Shown here: in pieces, positions 17,862 through 27,778 of the stretch
How positions within the stretch are numbered: position 1 is the stretch's first letter
Layout: the number at the start of each line of letters is the position of its first letter
Origin: CBDCYS01 sp965226245
GTDB taxonomy: Bacteria; Acidobacteriota; Terriglobia; Bryobacterales; UBA6623
DNA: 64,000 nucleotides
Direction of reading: 5' to 3'
Assembly (NCBI GenBank): GCA_965226245.1
Contig: CBDDCL010000014.1
Location: forward strand, 1 to 64,000
Program-made: the position numbers and the translations under genes
Notes under the pieces: generated by a model
Databases searched by the model: none
What the model saw: only the letters and a program-made list of their open reading frames with translations
What the model was told of the DNA's origin: nothing

Positions 17862-19288
17862 TTGTAGTAAACCAGTACTGGACCTTCTCCACCACATTGA
17901 TCGCTCGTAGGCTCTGTCGTATCAGACCAGCCGGATCGAGGGTAGCAAAACGCTACACCGAGCCCGCCGTCTGGATAGTAGGCGTAGTCTTGCTTACCGA
18001 CAGCTATGTTCGACAGCCCTTTGATTAGAGCTTCAGCCGCGTCGTTCCAAATTGGATTGTCGTCCCATCCGTACCACGCCATCATAGCCATCGCGAACCG
18101 GGCGTTGCCGATGATCGAAGCATAATCCTCGTCGCGTACCGGGTAAGAGTGGTACTTACCCCCTTTCGTGCCAAGGCCTTTCAGCCAGGATTTCCGTTTT
18201 GGCCATCCCAGCACGGCAAGCATAGCTGAGTCGCGGCTTTGAGGCAACAGTCTAGGGACCGGCTTTCAGGTTAGCCCCTCCTATCTTCGCCGGTCCGGCC
18301 TTCATATCGGGTCTGGTCAAGGCGTTCCGGCCACGCTAGCGACCACTCTGCCGACAGCGCTCCGGCCTTGCCCTCTCGGCAACTCTCCGCTCCGGCTGCT
18401 CCGACGCTCGCCGCGTCACCCTCCGGGCACAGGCAGCGCCGCGATGCAGAATCGTGCGGTACAGGCAAGTGTCGAGATGACGCCAACAGCGCTCGGGTTG
18501 ATGATCATGGAGCCCGCACTCGGCGCTGCACTCGGGACAGCACCAGCGCACTTGTTCATCGTGTTCGAGGAAGACATGGACTTCGCCGCCGGCCCGGTGC
18601 AACTCCACGCGTTCGACTTTCCAGGGACTCCCAATGCCTAAAATCTGGCGGTATAGCTCGCGGTCTTGCATCCCGCGAGCCTACCATCCCCGCCCTCCCG
18701 GCCACTAGAAAGCCGGAAGAGCCGAAGATATGACGAACATCCGGCGGCGGAAGATTCGGTTTTCGCAACACGCTTCCCCAGTCATCAAACAGAGCCCAAG
18801 GACGACCGATGACGGGGACATACGTCAGCCCATCTTGGCCAATCATCCGCAGAGATACTTCAAAGAGCCGCCGATCGACTTCTAGATTCACTTCGGTTCC
18901 CGAAATGCTTCGAAGCAAGGGTAGGGTCTCCAAGTACTTGGGTTGGCACCCGTTGAGGTCGTGGAAGCTATGATACATGATTGGAGGATCGGCGAAATTT
19001 GCTTGCTGGTAAGTTTCGTAGTCGTAGAGAGGGTCTGTCTGACGAGTCAGGACTCCCTCCACAGCCAATTGGGCCGCTTCGGCCAGATCTAAGGTTGCGG
19101 GCACAAGAGCCTCATACTGCCGCCCGCGGAACGGGGGAATCTCTATTTGCGGGATACTCTTGCGGATGTATTCGATCTCCGACGAAGACCTGTCACTCTC
19201 CGACGAAGCTCGAACTCGAAGCTCTAGCTCTCAGGCCTGCAATAGCCCCCAGTGCCACACGGAACACAAATCGGCGACGATTGATCAC
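17862..19288 (-). pseudogene. Secreted protein gene of unknown family, broken by an ISL3 remnant
   Basis: The N-terminal part (19288 to about 18724) starts at GTG with a twin-arginine-like leader (NRRRFVFRVALGAIAGL). It shifts frame near 19196, then reads EIEYIRKSIPQIEIPPFRGR ... MYHSFHDLNG ... VYVPVIGRPWALFDDWG-like sequence. The C-terminal part (about 18247-17862) reads YPVRDEDYASIIGNARFAMA ... DYAYYPDGGLGVAFCYPRSG. Between them lies an ISL3-type remnant. The Trp- and Tyr-rich helices suggest an alpha/alpha-barrel protein, but I do not recognise the family. It lies between the TonB receptor and the TPR gene, all in one direction. Confidence 0.6.
18250..18723 (-). mobile_element. ISL3-family remnant
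   Basis: The complement encodes an ISL3 transposase start (MQDRELYRQILGIGSPWKVE ... CCPECSAECGLHDH ... CWRHLDTC) with zinc-ribbon cysteines, then loses the frame after ~75 residues. The outer tip at 18723, GGCTCTTCCGGCTTTCTAG read inward, is the usual ISL3 terminus. Similar single tips occur at 39507 and 56010. Confidence 0.7.
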
Positions 19289-19330
19289 CGTTGCCCTCCT
19301 CGGTTGTTTCGTTATTCCCTTCAGCAGTTT

Positions 19331-19385
19331 TCAAAAAGCGAAAGAGAAAAGAGATTAGGCCAGAACCAAAGTTCTGACCTAATCT
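19331..19385 (-). terminator. Rho-independent terminator of the TonB receptor gene
   Basis: On the minus strand a 15-bp stem (AGATTAGGTCAGAAC / GTTCTGGCCTAATCT, one mismatch) with a four-base loop is followed by CTCTTTTCTCTTTCGCTTTTT. It starts 42 bp after the receptor stop. This makes the receptor transcript end before the broken gene downstream. Confidence 0.85.
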
Positions 19386-19426
19386 TGAACTGCTCTACCC
19401 ACCGTCAACAGAAACGGCGGTAACTC

Positions 19427-22400
19427 CTAGAACAGAAATCGGACACCCAGCTGGATATTTCGGTTCCCACTCTTCGAACTGATGAGCCCGAAAGTGGGGG
19501 AACCGAGCGTCGTGTTGGGGTTTGTCAGGTTGGGATGGTTGAACGCGTTAATGAAATCTGCACGGAACTCCACACTGTAGCGTTCAGAGATGTGGGTGTC
19601 CTTCGTCAGGGCAAAATCGAAGGAGTTACTTCCCGGTCCTTCCACAAGTGTGCGCCCCGCATTACCAAGCGTGTAGGCGTCTGGGAAAGTAAACACATCG
19701 GTGTTGAACCAGCGTTCCATAGTCCGGCTGCCAGTGTTTGGATTACCACTGACATTGACCCCCTGATTTCCCATTAAGAACCCATTCGTGGTGTCCGTGA
19801 AGTGCGACACATCTAAGTAACTACCAGACACCAAGTTCGTATAGCTCGACAGAGTCCAGCCGCCGAGGATTCTCGAGAGCGGGCCGGACTGCAGCCTAGG
19901 CCGGCCGGGCCCCCAGGGCAAGTCGTACACCCAGGTCGCCACGAAGCGCCGCTGCGGAGCGAACATCTGCCACGCGCTCTGATGATCATAGGCGTTCCAG
20001 GGGCTGTAGTTCGTCAGGTTCTTGCTAAACGCATAGCTCACGTCGAAGCTTAACCCGCGAGAGAAGCGCTGCTGCGCGCCCAGTTCCAGTCCATGATAAT
20101 CCTGGTTGTAATGTCTCGCGATACCCACGTCCACACTGCCGTACTGCGGGAAGGGCCGCAGAAGTTGTGCGTTCCCCGGTCCAAAGTTGCTCGGAAAAAC
20201 CTGGTTGAGCGCCTGCCAGTTATAGAAGTGACGTGTGTGAAGGCCGTAGTACCCCACCTTGAGCAACAGCTGGTTAGGCAACTCATGCTGAATCCCAAAG
20301 TGGTTCGAGATCTGATAGGCAAACGGTGTCTCCTCAGTTCCATTTACTGTAGTCATCACGTTGGTACGAGGAATTTCCCCCACCGCTACGGCCCCAAATC
20401 CAGACCCCGCTGGCTCTGAGATAATCGCGGGAAAGCCATCGCGCAGCCGGAAAGGATGGGTGATGCCATTGTCTGGTGACTGCCAAAAGGAAGAAACGAA
20501 GCCAGGCAGCCCTAACGCTCCGAGTTCCCAGACTCCAGAGATCCTATAGCCTCCCATGGGGTTGCGGTAGAATATGCCGGAATTGGCTCGAATCACAGTC
20601 CTGGGGCGGACCTGCCAAGCAAATCCTACCCGTGGTTGGAAGTGGTTCCAACTCGGCTTAAAGGTGGTGTTCACAAAAGAATCCTTGCCTGCATAGGTAA
20701 TCACACCCGGAGTCCCCGACACAGGATTAATGGGGTTGGGATCAAAGAAGGTGAGATAGTTGTCGGTTTGGTCGGTGCGAACCGTCGTGCCTGTGTCGTA
20801 CTCCCAGCGCAGACCAAGATTGAGGGTGAAGTTGTTGGTCACCTTCCAATCTTCCTGAAGATAGAGGGCCGTGAACCGTGACTGGATGATTCTGTCCGGC
20901 GTTACATCCGCCAAGCGGCCCGTCAGAGGTAATCCCAAGAGGAGGCTGGCGGCAGCGTTTCCTGTCCCAGACACACTAGGCTGACTCGTGGACTGAGTCC
21001 CAAAACCCAGCTCGCCGGAGGGGGCAGCTCGAATACTATATCTATGACTCCAGTAAAGGACCTCCACTCCAAATTTGATCGTATGCCTACCTGTTACATA
21101 AGAGAGCCTCTCGGCGAAAGAGTAAGACCAGGCGCTTTTCTGCGATCCTAAGTTGGCCCAGGTTGATCCCCCCAAATAGGAGTAGCCTGGCAGGGCGCCT
21201 ACCGCCCCTGCAAATCCAAAGAAAGGTCCCGTGATATTCGGGAAGTGGGCTTTTGAATCCACAACTCCTTTGAGGCCCAGCTGTTCTGGGTAGCCCAGGT
21301 TCCAGCCGTTATTCGGTCCGCTCCACTCCCGCTGGAGCATGGAGAAGTTGGTGTCCACAACCCAGTTTGGCTTGGGGGTATACGTATGGCCTATCGTGTA
21401 GGTTCGCGTAGGGTAATTAGAGGGTCGCTCTCCGCTCGTCCCAGGGTTGTCGAACAGACTGTCGATTTCGGTGCGCCCAATGATGCCCACAACAGTCCCG
21501 TGCGTTCTACTGTGCTCACTCCAATAGTGGTCCATCCGAGCGTTATACTGCGAGGTTGTACTAATCGTCTCTTGCTCGGTAAAGTAATTTAATGCGCCGG
21601 TAATCGTGCCCGGCTCGTTGGGTTTACTGTAAAAACTCAAAATATTGCTTCCCACAGGATCCAGGCGATCCAACGGAATTGTGTTGTTAAGGAAACGATC
21701 ACGGATTTGAGTCCCAGACCCATCCGCCGCTGCGCTGGTAGTTGCAGGATCAAAGATCGGAATTAGTTCACCCCCAGAAGTGAAGGTCTCGGAGAAATCA
21801 CCGTCTCTTTGAAGCAGCGTTGGAACCGTTAGAAAGTTCGGCCTCTCTTGCTTGATATTGCGCCGCTGGTAGTGCACGAAAAAGTGGGTTTTATTCTTGA
21901 CTATCGGCCCTCCCAATGTAAATCCAGGCTCGGTTTGCCGGAACGGGAGCTGCGATGACGCCCCCCATGGGTTTGCGTTGAGGGACCGGTCCCTGATCCA
22001 AAAATAAGCGCTGCCATGAAACTCGTTCGTGCCACTCTTGGTCTCCACAACGACCGCTTGGGGGCCTTTGAATTCCGCGGAGTATCCGTTGATCAGAACC
22101 TTCACCTCCTGTATAAAGTCAGTGGTGCTGTTCCAGTCAATCGGGCTCGAGTCGTCTCGTCGCTGTTGCTGAGCGCCGTTTATATAGAAACCCGTGCCGT
22201 GCCGATTGCTTCCTGCGTACTGGTTGTCCGACTGCCCAGCGAAAATCGCCGTGCGAGTGAGCAAACTGTTGAAGCTTCGGTTCAGGTTCGGCTGGTATTG
22301 CATATCCCGTCGCAAAACAACCCTGTCAGTGTTGGAGGTTTCTGTCTGCAGCAACGGGACCTCCGCGGACACCTCGACCATTTCCGTCACTTGTCCTATC

Positions 22401-22765
22401 TCGAGGGTGGCGTCGACACGGGCGATCTGTCCTACTTCCAGAACTACGCCCGAGCCCACGAAGCTCTTAAAGCCAGGTGAGGAAACCTCCACACGATAAG
22501 CACCGGTAATGAGATTCTGGATACGATAGAAACCTGCCTCATTGCTGATCGTTGAAACCCTCACACCGGTGGCATCATTCACAATGGACAACTCAGCGCC
22601 GACGATCACAGCGCCTGAAGTGTCCGTAATCACACCTATTATCTCAGCCTGGCGACTTTGAGCGAAAAGGCCCGCGCTCCCCAGAAGCGCTACTAAACAA
22701 AGGGTAAAGCTTAAGCCTACCCTAGCTCTTTGCGAGCACAGTATACTTCCACATAGGATTTTCAT
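19427..22765 (-). CDS. TonB-dependent receptor, Oar-like, with carboxypeptidase regulatory domain
   Basis: A 1,112-residue outer-membrane protein. A signal peptide (VGLSFTLCLVALLGSAGLFAQ) precedes a carboxypeptidase-regulatory-like domain (IIGVITDTSGAVIVGAELSI ... GFYRIQNLITGAYRVEVSSP), a plug (LLTRTAIFAGQSDNQYAG ... VLINGYSAEFKGPQA) and a long beta-barrel. It ends RNIQLGVRFLF with the terminal Phe used by the BAM machinery. Such receptors import large substrates with TonB energy; substrate unknown. It is divergent from a GntR-type regulator with a palindrome between them and has its own terminator. Confidence 0.92.
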   Translation of the reverse strand: MKILCGSILCSQRARVGLSFTLCLVALLGSAGLFAQSRQAEIIGVITDTSGAVIVGAELSIVNDATGVRVSTISNEAGFYRIQNLITGAYRVEVSSPGFKSFVGSGVVLEVGQIARVDATLEIGQVTEMVEVSAEVPLLQTETSNTDRVVLRRDMQYQPNLNRSFNSLLTRTAIFAGQSDNQYAGSNRHGTGFYINGAQQQRRDDSSPIDWNSTTDFIQEVKVLINGYSAEFKGPQAVVVETKSGTNEFHGSAYFWIRDRSLNANPWGASSQLPFRQTEPGFTLGGPIVKNKTHFFVHYQRRNIKQERPNFLTVPTLLQRDGDFSETFTSGGELIPIFDPATTSAAADGSGTQIRDRFLNNTIPLDRLDPVGSNILSFYSKPNEPGTITGALNYFTEQETISTTSQYNARMDHYWSEHSRTHGTVVGIIGRTEIDSLFDNPGTSGERPSNYPTRTYTIGHTYTPKPNWVVDTNFSMLQREWSGPNNGWNLGYPEQLGLKGVVDSKAHFPNITGPFFGFAGAVGALPGYSYLGGSTWANLGSQKSAWSYSFAERLSYVTGRHTIKFGVEVLYWSHRYSIRAAPSGELGFGTQSTSQPSVSGTGNAAASLLLGLPLTGRLADVTPDRIIQSRFTALYLQEDWKVTNNFTLNLGLRWEYDTGTTVRTDQTDNYLTFFDPNPINPVSGTPGVITYAGKDSFVNTTFKPSWNHFQPRVGFAWQVRPRTVIRANSGIFYRNPMGGYRISGVWELGALGLPGFVSSFWQSPDNGITHPFRLRDGFPAIISEPAGSGFGAVAVGEIPRTNVMTTVNGTEETPFAYQISNHFGIQHELPNQLLLKVGYYGLHTRHFYNWQALNQVFPSNFGPGNAQLLRPFPQYGSVDVGIARHYNQDYHGLELGAQQRFSRGLSFDVSYAFSKNLTNYSPWNAYDHQSAWQMFAPQRRFVATWVYDLPWGPGRPRLQSGPLSRILGGWTLSSYTNLVSGSYLDVSHFTDTTNGFLMGNQGVNVSGNPNTGSRTMERWFNTDVFTFPDAYTLGNAGRTLVEGPGSNSFDFALTKDTHISERYSVEFRADFINAFNHPNLTNPNTTLGSPTFGLISSKSGNRNIQLGVRFLF

Positions 22766-22863
22766 CGGACCCTCCTGTTGTTTTGCTGTTGTTGCTAAAC
22801 TTCTAAACTAAACGGCTGCGACTTCCACCTTCGTTCGAACTCCGAGAGCCAAACTCAACACAC

Positions 22864-22873
22864 TTGTATACAA
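22864..22873. promoter_or_regulatory. Putative GntR-family operator
   Basis: The perfect palindrome TTGTATACAA lies between the divergent TonB-receptor and GntR genes, 16 bp before the regulator start. TTGTATACAA-like palindromes are common targets of FadR/VanR-type GntR proteins. Binding is inferred. Confidence 0.55.
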
Positions 22874-22888
22874 AGTCCTTCGGGCCAT

Positions 22889-23558
22889 ATGCCGACAAAC
22901 AGCCGCCCAACCACAAAATCGGAAATCCACAAGGATCTCATCCGCAAGATCACGACCGATGAGCTTCAGCTTGGGCAGCGCCTTACTGAGGCAGAGCTGG
23001 TGCGAATTTACGGTGTCAGCCGGACCCCCATCCGTGACGTGCTGCTCAGCCTTGAGAAAGAGGGATCCATTGAACGGCGCCACAATCATGGAGCGGGGGT
23101 AATGCCGTTCACCGTAGACGACATTGAGCACATCTCGCATATCCGCAAAGCTCTTGACCCGGATTTTCGATTTGAGGGTTGTCTCCCGACCTTATAGATC
23201 TGAAACTACATCGGATGATTATTACTGCATCCGAGAACCCCGGTTAATGAGCTATCTGAACACTCTCTCTCCGCTAATTTCCTCGCTGCGCTTCACCATG
23301 ACTGCCGACGACGCACACGCGATAAAGGGTGGTCAACAACATCTGTACATTATTCGCACGGTGCTTCTCCGAGACAAAACCCGGGCTGAACACCTCCTGG
23401 CCGCACACATTGACGCAGCTAAGGAGTTTGCGCTGGAGCTTTACTTTTCGCCCCCCCCGCGAGCGACTCTGACTGACCGTCCCTGGGAATCAACGTTTAC
23501 CCAGGTCGTCGACCCTTTCCTCCGTCAGGCCCCCCCACGTGTGCCAGATAGCATCTAA
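22889..23558 (+). pseudogene. GntR-family regulator, frameshifted
   Basis: From ATG 22889 the frame encodes a clear winged-helix GntR domain (IHKDLIRKITTDELQLGQRL, TEAELVRIYGVSRTPIRDVL, LEKEGSIERRHNHGAGV). It then runs out near IRKALDPDFRF. A second frame continues with a weak FCD-like ligand domain (ISSLRFTMTADDAHAIKGGQ, RTVLLRDKTRAEHLLAAHID). The switch lies around 23150-23200, with some sequence apparently lost. The DNA-binding part may still be made. Confidence 0.7.
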
Positions 23559-23576
23559 GCGGGTGTACGTGCAACC

Positions 23577-23600
23577 AATAATTTCACATGCGAAATTATT
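23577..23600. terminator. Hairpin after GntR pseudogene
   Basis: Perfect 9-bp arms AATAATTTC (23577-23585) and GAAATTATT (23592-23600) with a six-base loop lie 18 bp after the stop. An A/T-rich tract follows. It could be a terminator or an operator; the stem is AT-rich and weak. Confidence 0.45.
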
Positions 23601-23627
23601 ATATCATAAACCTTCAACATTGTCAAG

Positions 23628-25193
23628 GCCCAATAGAAATGTCCCCTGGGTTAGCCCAGTAGAAGTGTCCCCTTGGTTTTGTTGTTTGTCGGTTTGTAGG
23701 AGAGTATCGTCGTCGGGCTGTGGGAATGTGGGAATCGCGCCAGCGATTTCCAAGGGACGGTGGGAAGGGTGGAAAACCTGTCGTTGCGCTGCGAACCGTT
23801 CTCGCTGTCGCACTAGGTTTTCCACGCTTTCCATCCGGCCCGTCATTTCCACAGCCTCTCTTTTTATGTCGTCGCGGCACGTTTTTTCGCCGCCAGCGGC
23901 CGGCGCCAGGGGTGGTCTGCCGCCGGTTTTTGCCGCTGCGGAGTCGCTCGCAGTTTCGGCTCTGGACGCGGCTTGGGCCGCGGCCGCGCGATCTCTTCAA
24001 AAGCCACCTTGCGGTCGCCTTCGCAGACCACCCGCAACTCCCCCTCCCGTGCTTGCTGCACGGTGACTCTCGTGCCCGCTCCTACGTCTTGGTTGCGCCG
24101 CGGTTTCAACTGCAGAAAACGGTTCTCGAAACAGACCACCAGGTCGTTGGAAACCACCCGCTCCGACTCCAAACAGAAAACCCACTGCAAGTCGAGACTT
24201 TTCGACAGGCGCTGGTGAAAATCCGCTCCCGCCGACGGTTCGCGGACAAACTTGGCGTTGTGTTCGTCCAAATACTGCTCATCGAGATAACGGTTCGCCG
24301 CCTCGTAATCGGCCATGTCGGCGAGCCTCATCTTCTTGATCAGGCGGTCTTGATGCGTCGAGTGATGGCGTTCCACGCGGCCCTTCGCCTGCGGCGACGA
24401 AGCGGCGATGATGTGTATGCCCAGCTTGGCGCACATGCGCCCGAACTGCGTCTCGGGCTCGATGCCTTCCAGCGCTTCGCGCGACGTCGGGGGGCGCTTG
24501 TAGACGTTGCTCCAGTCGCTATACAACGCCTTCGGTACGCCGTATTGACACACCCAGGCTTGGAGCAGATCCGCCGCCGCCCAGGTTGTTTCTTCGTCCG
24601 AGAAACGGCACAGCGCCCGGCCGGTGGCGTCGTCGACGAAGTTCATCAGACAGCCTTTCGGGCCGCGTCCTTCGAGCCAGTCATGATGCGAGCCGTCGAG
24701 TTGGACCAGCTCACCGAAGTGGGCTTTGCGCTGACGACGCGAGCGGTGGGGCTTGCGCTTGCGGCGGCGGCTCCACAGTCCCGCGGCGAGCATCCAGCAC
24801 CGCAAGGTTTCGCGCGGCACTTCGAGACCGTGATCGGCCGCCAGATGTTCCGACGCCAGCGTCGGCCCAAAACGCTTCTGCGGCTCGCCCGAATAGTTCT
24901 CGCGCACCCGCTCGAGAGCCCGCTCGCGTCGCTGGGGATCGGCTCGATTCGAAGCCCGGCCGACGCTGCCATGCACCAGAGCCTGCGACCCTCCCTCGCC
25001 GTAACGCTTCTTGAGCCGCTTCGCTTGCCGGTAACTGATCTCCAGCAACTCGGCCGCCTCCGTTAACTTCAGCTCCCCTCGTTTCACTCGGCTCAGCACT
25101 TCGCCGCGCCTCAGTTCCTTGGCATTCATCCATGTCCTTCCCAATCTCGGCTCCTCCTTTGGAGCCCCAGATTAGGGGACATTTCTATTGGGC
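23628..25193 (-). mobile_element. ISNCY-type insertion sequence
   Basis: A 1,566-bp element with perfect 20-bp inverted tips GCCCAATAGAAATGTCCCCT at 23628-23647 and 25174-25193. A second near-copy of the tip (CCCAGTAGAAGTGTCCCC) lies just inside the left end. One intact transposase gene is inside. No clear target duplication. Its right end is 9 bp from the left end of an IS5 element. Confidence 0.85.
23864..25129 (-). CDS. ISNCY-family DDE transposase
   Basis: About 421 residues. An N-terminal helix-turn-helix (LKLTEAAELLEISYRQAKRL) precedes an rve-type catalytic core: D in LVQLDGSHHDWLEGRGPKG, D in ALYSDWSNVYK and E in SSPQAKGRVERHHSTHQDRL. A basic tail follows. Full length and apparently intact. 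I start at MNAKELRRGE (25129); GTG or ATG at 25144 adds five residues. Confidence 0.88.
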   Translation of the reverse strand: MNAKELRRGEVLSRVKRGELKLTEAAELLEISYRQAKRLKKRYGEGGSQALVHGSVGRASNRADPQRRERALERVRENYSGEPQKRFGPTLASEHLAADHGLEVPRETLRCWMLAAGLWSRRRKRKPHRSRRQRKAHFGELVQLDGSHHDWLEGRGPKGCLMNFVDDATGRALCRFSDEETTWAAADLLQAWVCQYGVPKALYSDWSNVYKRPPTSREALEGIEPETQFGRMCAKLGIHIIAASSPQAKGRVERHHSTHQDRLIKKMRLADMADYEAANRYLDEQYLDEHNAKFVREPSAGADFHQRLSKSLDLQWVFCLESERVVSNDLVVCFENRFLQLKPRRNQDVGAGTRVTVQQAREGELRVVCEGDRKVAFEEIARPRPKPRPEPKLRATPQRQKPAADHPWRRPLAAKKRAATT

Positions 25194-25202
25194 GCTCAAG
25201 GG

Positions 25203-26317
25203 GGCGTTGGTGCATGAATAGGTGTAAGCGAGCACGCTAGCGGCGGGGGTGGGGTCCAGTCCATCATAGAGATCGGGGGGGTAACGTCGTGGTCGCAGCG
25301 AAGTCGAGCCGAGTCAACCGCCAGTACAAGAAGAAGTACAGAATCCGGAACTGGAGGGAGTACGAGCGTGGCCTCAGGAGCCGCGGCGACGTCACGATCT
25401 GGCTGAGCGAGGATGCAATTGCCGCGTGGGTACCACCGAAGAACGGTCTTCGCGGAGGCCAGCGGCGGTACTCGAACCTCGCGGTCCGGACCGCGTTGAC
25501 GCTGCGGGTCGTCTTCAGCCTGCCGCTCCGCCAGACCGAGGGGTTCCTAGACTCGCTGCTCCGCTTGATGGGCCTCAACCTCAAGGCCCCGGACCACACC
25601 ACACTCTCGCGCCGGAACCAAATCGTTGCGGTGCCGCCCCTGACCCGATCCCACGACGGCCCGATCGACTTGATCGTCGATTCCACAGGGCTGAAGATTC
25701 TGGGTTGCGGCGAATGGAACGCGCACAAGCACAAGGCATCAAAGAAACGCCGGGATTGGCGGAAGCTGCACATCGGGGTGGATGCCGAGGGGTTCATTGT
25801 GGCGGCCGAACCCACAGCGAGCAGCCGGGACGACGCCTCCACACTCCCTGCTCTTCTCGACACAATCGAGGTTCCCATCCGGCGTTTCACCGCAGACGGA
25901 GCCTACGACCACAGGTCAGTCTACGATCAACTCAGCGCGGCCGGTACAGAGAACGTCGTGATTGTGATTCCCCCTCGTCGCTCTGCGGTGGCGGCGGGGC
26001 CAACGGACGGCCCATGGGCGCAGCGTGACACGGCTCTTGAGAGGATTCGCCAGGTCGGGCGACGAGAGTGGCAGAAGGAGTCGGGCTACCGACAGCAGGC
26101 GCGCGTTGAAAACAGCTTCTTCCGATACAAGTCCGTGCTCGGAGGCGGATTGAAGGCGAGGCACGGCGAGGCACAAAGGAGAGAAGTTGCGATCGGGTGT
26201 CACATCCTCAACCGGATGGCCGAGCTGGGTAGGCCGAAATCCTGCGCTGTGGTGTCCTGAACGAGAAGTTGGAAAAGCGCCCCCACTCGCGCCGCAGTTA
26301 AATCATGCAACAGCGCC
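25203..26317 (+). mobile_element. IS5-family (IS903-type) insertion sequence, copy A
   Basis: Tips are GGCGTTGGTGCATGAAT at 25203 and, read inward from 26317, GGCGCTGTTGCATGATT: 14 of 17 bases agree. This is close to the IS903 terminus. One transposase gene. The flanks CGCTCAAGG and TAGGCTTGC do not match, so rearrangement followed insertion. It truncates the coupling-protein gene at 26317. Confidence 0.85.
25289..26260 (+). CDS. IS5-family transposase, copy A
   Basis: A 323-residue IS903-type DDE transposase. N-terminal RNWREYERGLRSRGDVTIWL; first D in LIVDSTGLKILG, second D in FTADGAYDHRSVYD, E in QARVENSFFRYKSVLG. GTG start in GGGGTAACGTCGTG. About five residues differ from the copy at 51385-52356, so the two are relatives but not a recent duplication. 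Confidence 0.9.
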   Translation: MVAAKSSRVNRQYKKKYRIRNWREYERGLRSRGDVTIWLSEDAIAAWVPPKNGLRGGQRRYSNLAVRTALTLRVVFSLPLRQTEGFLDSLLRLMGLNLKAPDHTTLSRRNQIVAVPPLTRSHDGPIDLIVDSTGLKILGCGEWNAHKHKASKKRRDWRKLHIGVDAEGFIVAAEPTASSRDDASTLPALLDTIEVPIRRFTADGAYDHRSVYDQLSAAGTENVVIVIPPRRSAVAAGPTDGPWAQRDTALERIRQVGRREWQKESGYRQQARVENSFFRYKSVLGGGLKARHGEAQRREVAIGCHILNRMAELGRPKSCAVVS

Positions 26318-27216
26318 TAGGCTTGCTGCCAAAAGGGTTCCTTGCCCTTGCCGAATAGCTGATTGAGAAGGCTCGAAACGGTGTAGGCCAGTGAGTACGA
26401 ATCAAGCCGCCAGGCCGATAGCGGATTCCATTGGGCGCGGGCGTCCATGCCAAGCTCGATGTAGTCCTGTCCACGGCCCGCCTCGACCAGGATTTGGCGG
26501 ATGTCGTGACAGAAATCTCCCTTGACTTCTAGCACCAGCGCCGCCGCCCGCATGTGCGGATTGGACGCTTGCCAGCCGAGAAGCTGCCGGGCAAACGGGT
26601 TCATGCAAGCCGATGTTTTCCCCGATCCCACGGCTCCGAAGATCGCCACGCCGGTATACAGTCCGCGCTCCGGGATGGTGAGCCAGGAGGGGCTGAAAAT
26701 CTCCCGCGCCTCGACCGGGTGATGGACCTCCCCGATGACGATGGCCGGGGCCTTTTGTTTGGGATCAAGCGGCCAAGGCGGGAGCTTGGCGAAGGGTGCG
26801 AAGTCGCGCCGCCGCCCCTCCAACCAGACCTTCCAAACGGTGAGGGCAATAAGCCCGGACAGCATGACGACAACGAAGGGCGAAACGTAGTACCACAGCA
26901 CCACCCAACCGAAGAAGTTGGGGGTGTGGTAGTTCATCAAAGCAAGCAAGGGGTTTTCATCAAGCGAGGGGAAGGGACGCCGTACAAAGCTCCACACGGC
27001 ATACCACAGCCCGGGGAAAAAAAAGAGCACCGGAGCCGGAAGCCCTGCAACGAATCTGCCGCCGCGAAGCACGGCCCAGCCCAACAGCACGAAACCTTGA
27101 AGCACCAGCCAGCCCACGACGGCCATAACCCGGATCGGGTTTTTCCAGTTCATGGGGCCAGCGGGCCGGTGCCAAAGCGCTCGCAAATACGGGCCGACCT
27201 CGCGCCAGTTCATCAT
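26317..27216 (-). pseudogene. VirD4/TraD-type conjugative coupling protein, 3' truncated
   Basis: About 295 residues of a normally 550-700-residue type IV coupling ATPase. Three or four N-terminal membrane helices (VMAVVGWLVLQGFVLLGWAV; PAPVLFFFPGLWYAVWSFV; WVVLWYYVSPFVVVMLSGLI) precede Walker A GAVGSGKTSACMNPFARQLL and LVLEVKGDFCHDIRQIL. The gene stops within residues of the IS5 tip, so Walker B and the rest are lost. It shows that the region once carried conjugative transfer genes. Confidence 0.8.
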
Positions 27217-27310
27217 AGGTCCGTCTCCGTGTTTTCAGCCTTCCCGCAGGGATAAATGAGGACGAGAGCGACCCCATGGGGCCGGGATAGAGCCATGCCG
27301 CTCAGTGGCG

Positions 27311-27530
27311 CTATCCAAGGTCACATGCCCCCCCGCTTTGGGGGGGGGTCGCTCTCGTCCCCGCCTTTCTCCCGCGTCGGAAGCGGGCGGGCCGATTCAA
27401 AGGGGATAACCACAGCGGAATTAGAGAGATAGAGGAAAGCGGCTTTGCCGCATTTCTTGTCCGAATCATGCCGTACCCCCCCCTCTGAGCGTGCGGCAAA
27501 AACCATGCGGCCCTGAGCGGCATGAAAACC
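27311..27530. other. Candidate transfer origin (oriT), copy 1
   Basis: A non-coding stretch shares a pattern with 50584-50790: a C-run/G-run hairpin (CCCCCCCGCTTTGGGGGGGG) followed by GTCGCTCTCGTCC, then AACCACAGC-GAATTA and about 100 bp later CCCCCCCCTCTGAGCGTG-GGC. It lies upstream of the coupling-protein gene and before a small orphan gene. Conservation without coding sense next to a transfer gene suggests oriT; no nic site or relaxase is identified. Confidence 0.4.
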
Positions 27531-27549
27531 CACGGATTTAGACGGCCTC

Positions 27550-27756
27550 TCATCCGACCTCATCCCGATCCGCAAAGCGGACGGCCCGCCATGTCGAATA
27601 GTCGTCAATCGAGACTCCTTCCGTAACCTTGGCTTGGGGGAGACGTTGAAGTTCCACAGACCGTCTCGCAGCTTTGGCGAATCCTCCGTACCGGGCTAGA
27701 AATTCCCGGTCCTTGCGGGTCATCGCTTCGTCTATCGCCCTGATCTCCTGCTTCAC
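27550..27756 (-). CDS. Small protein of unknown function near candidate oriT
   Basis: A 68-codon frame from GTG 27756: KQEIRAIDEAMTRKDREFLA ... SIDDYSTWRAVRFADRDEVG. It is charged and probably helical; no family recognised. Upstream sequence is replaced at about 27778 by the high-GC kinase fragment on the other strand, so the gene may be the 3' end of a longer one. Confidence 0.4.
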   Translation of the reverse strand: MKQEIRAIDEAMTRKDREFLARYGGFAKAARRSVELQRLPQAKVTEGVSIDDYSTWRAVRFADRDEVG

Positions 27757-27778
27757 CGTCAGCCCTTCATCGGGTGTC

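Noticed and set aside
23720..25066. 448-codon plus-strand frame over the ISNCY element
   Set aside because: Shadow of the intact minus-strand transposase, which has all catalytic motifs.
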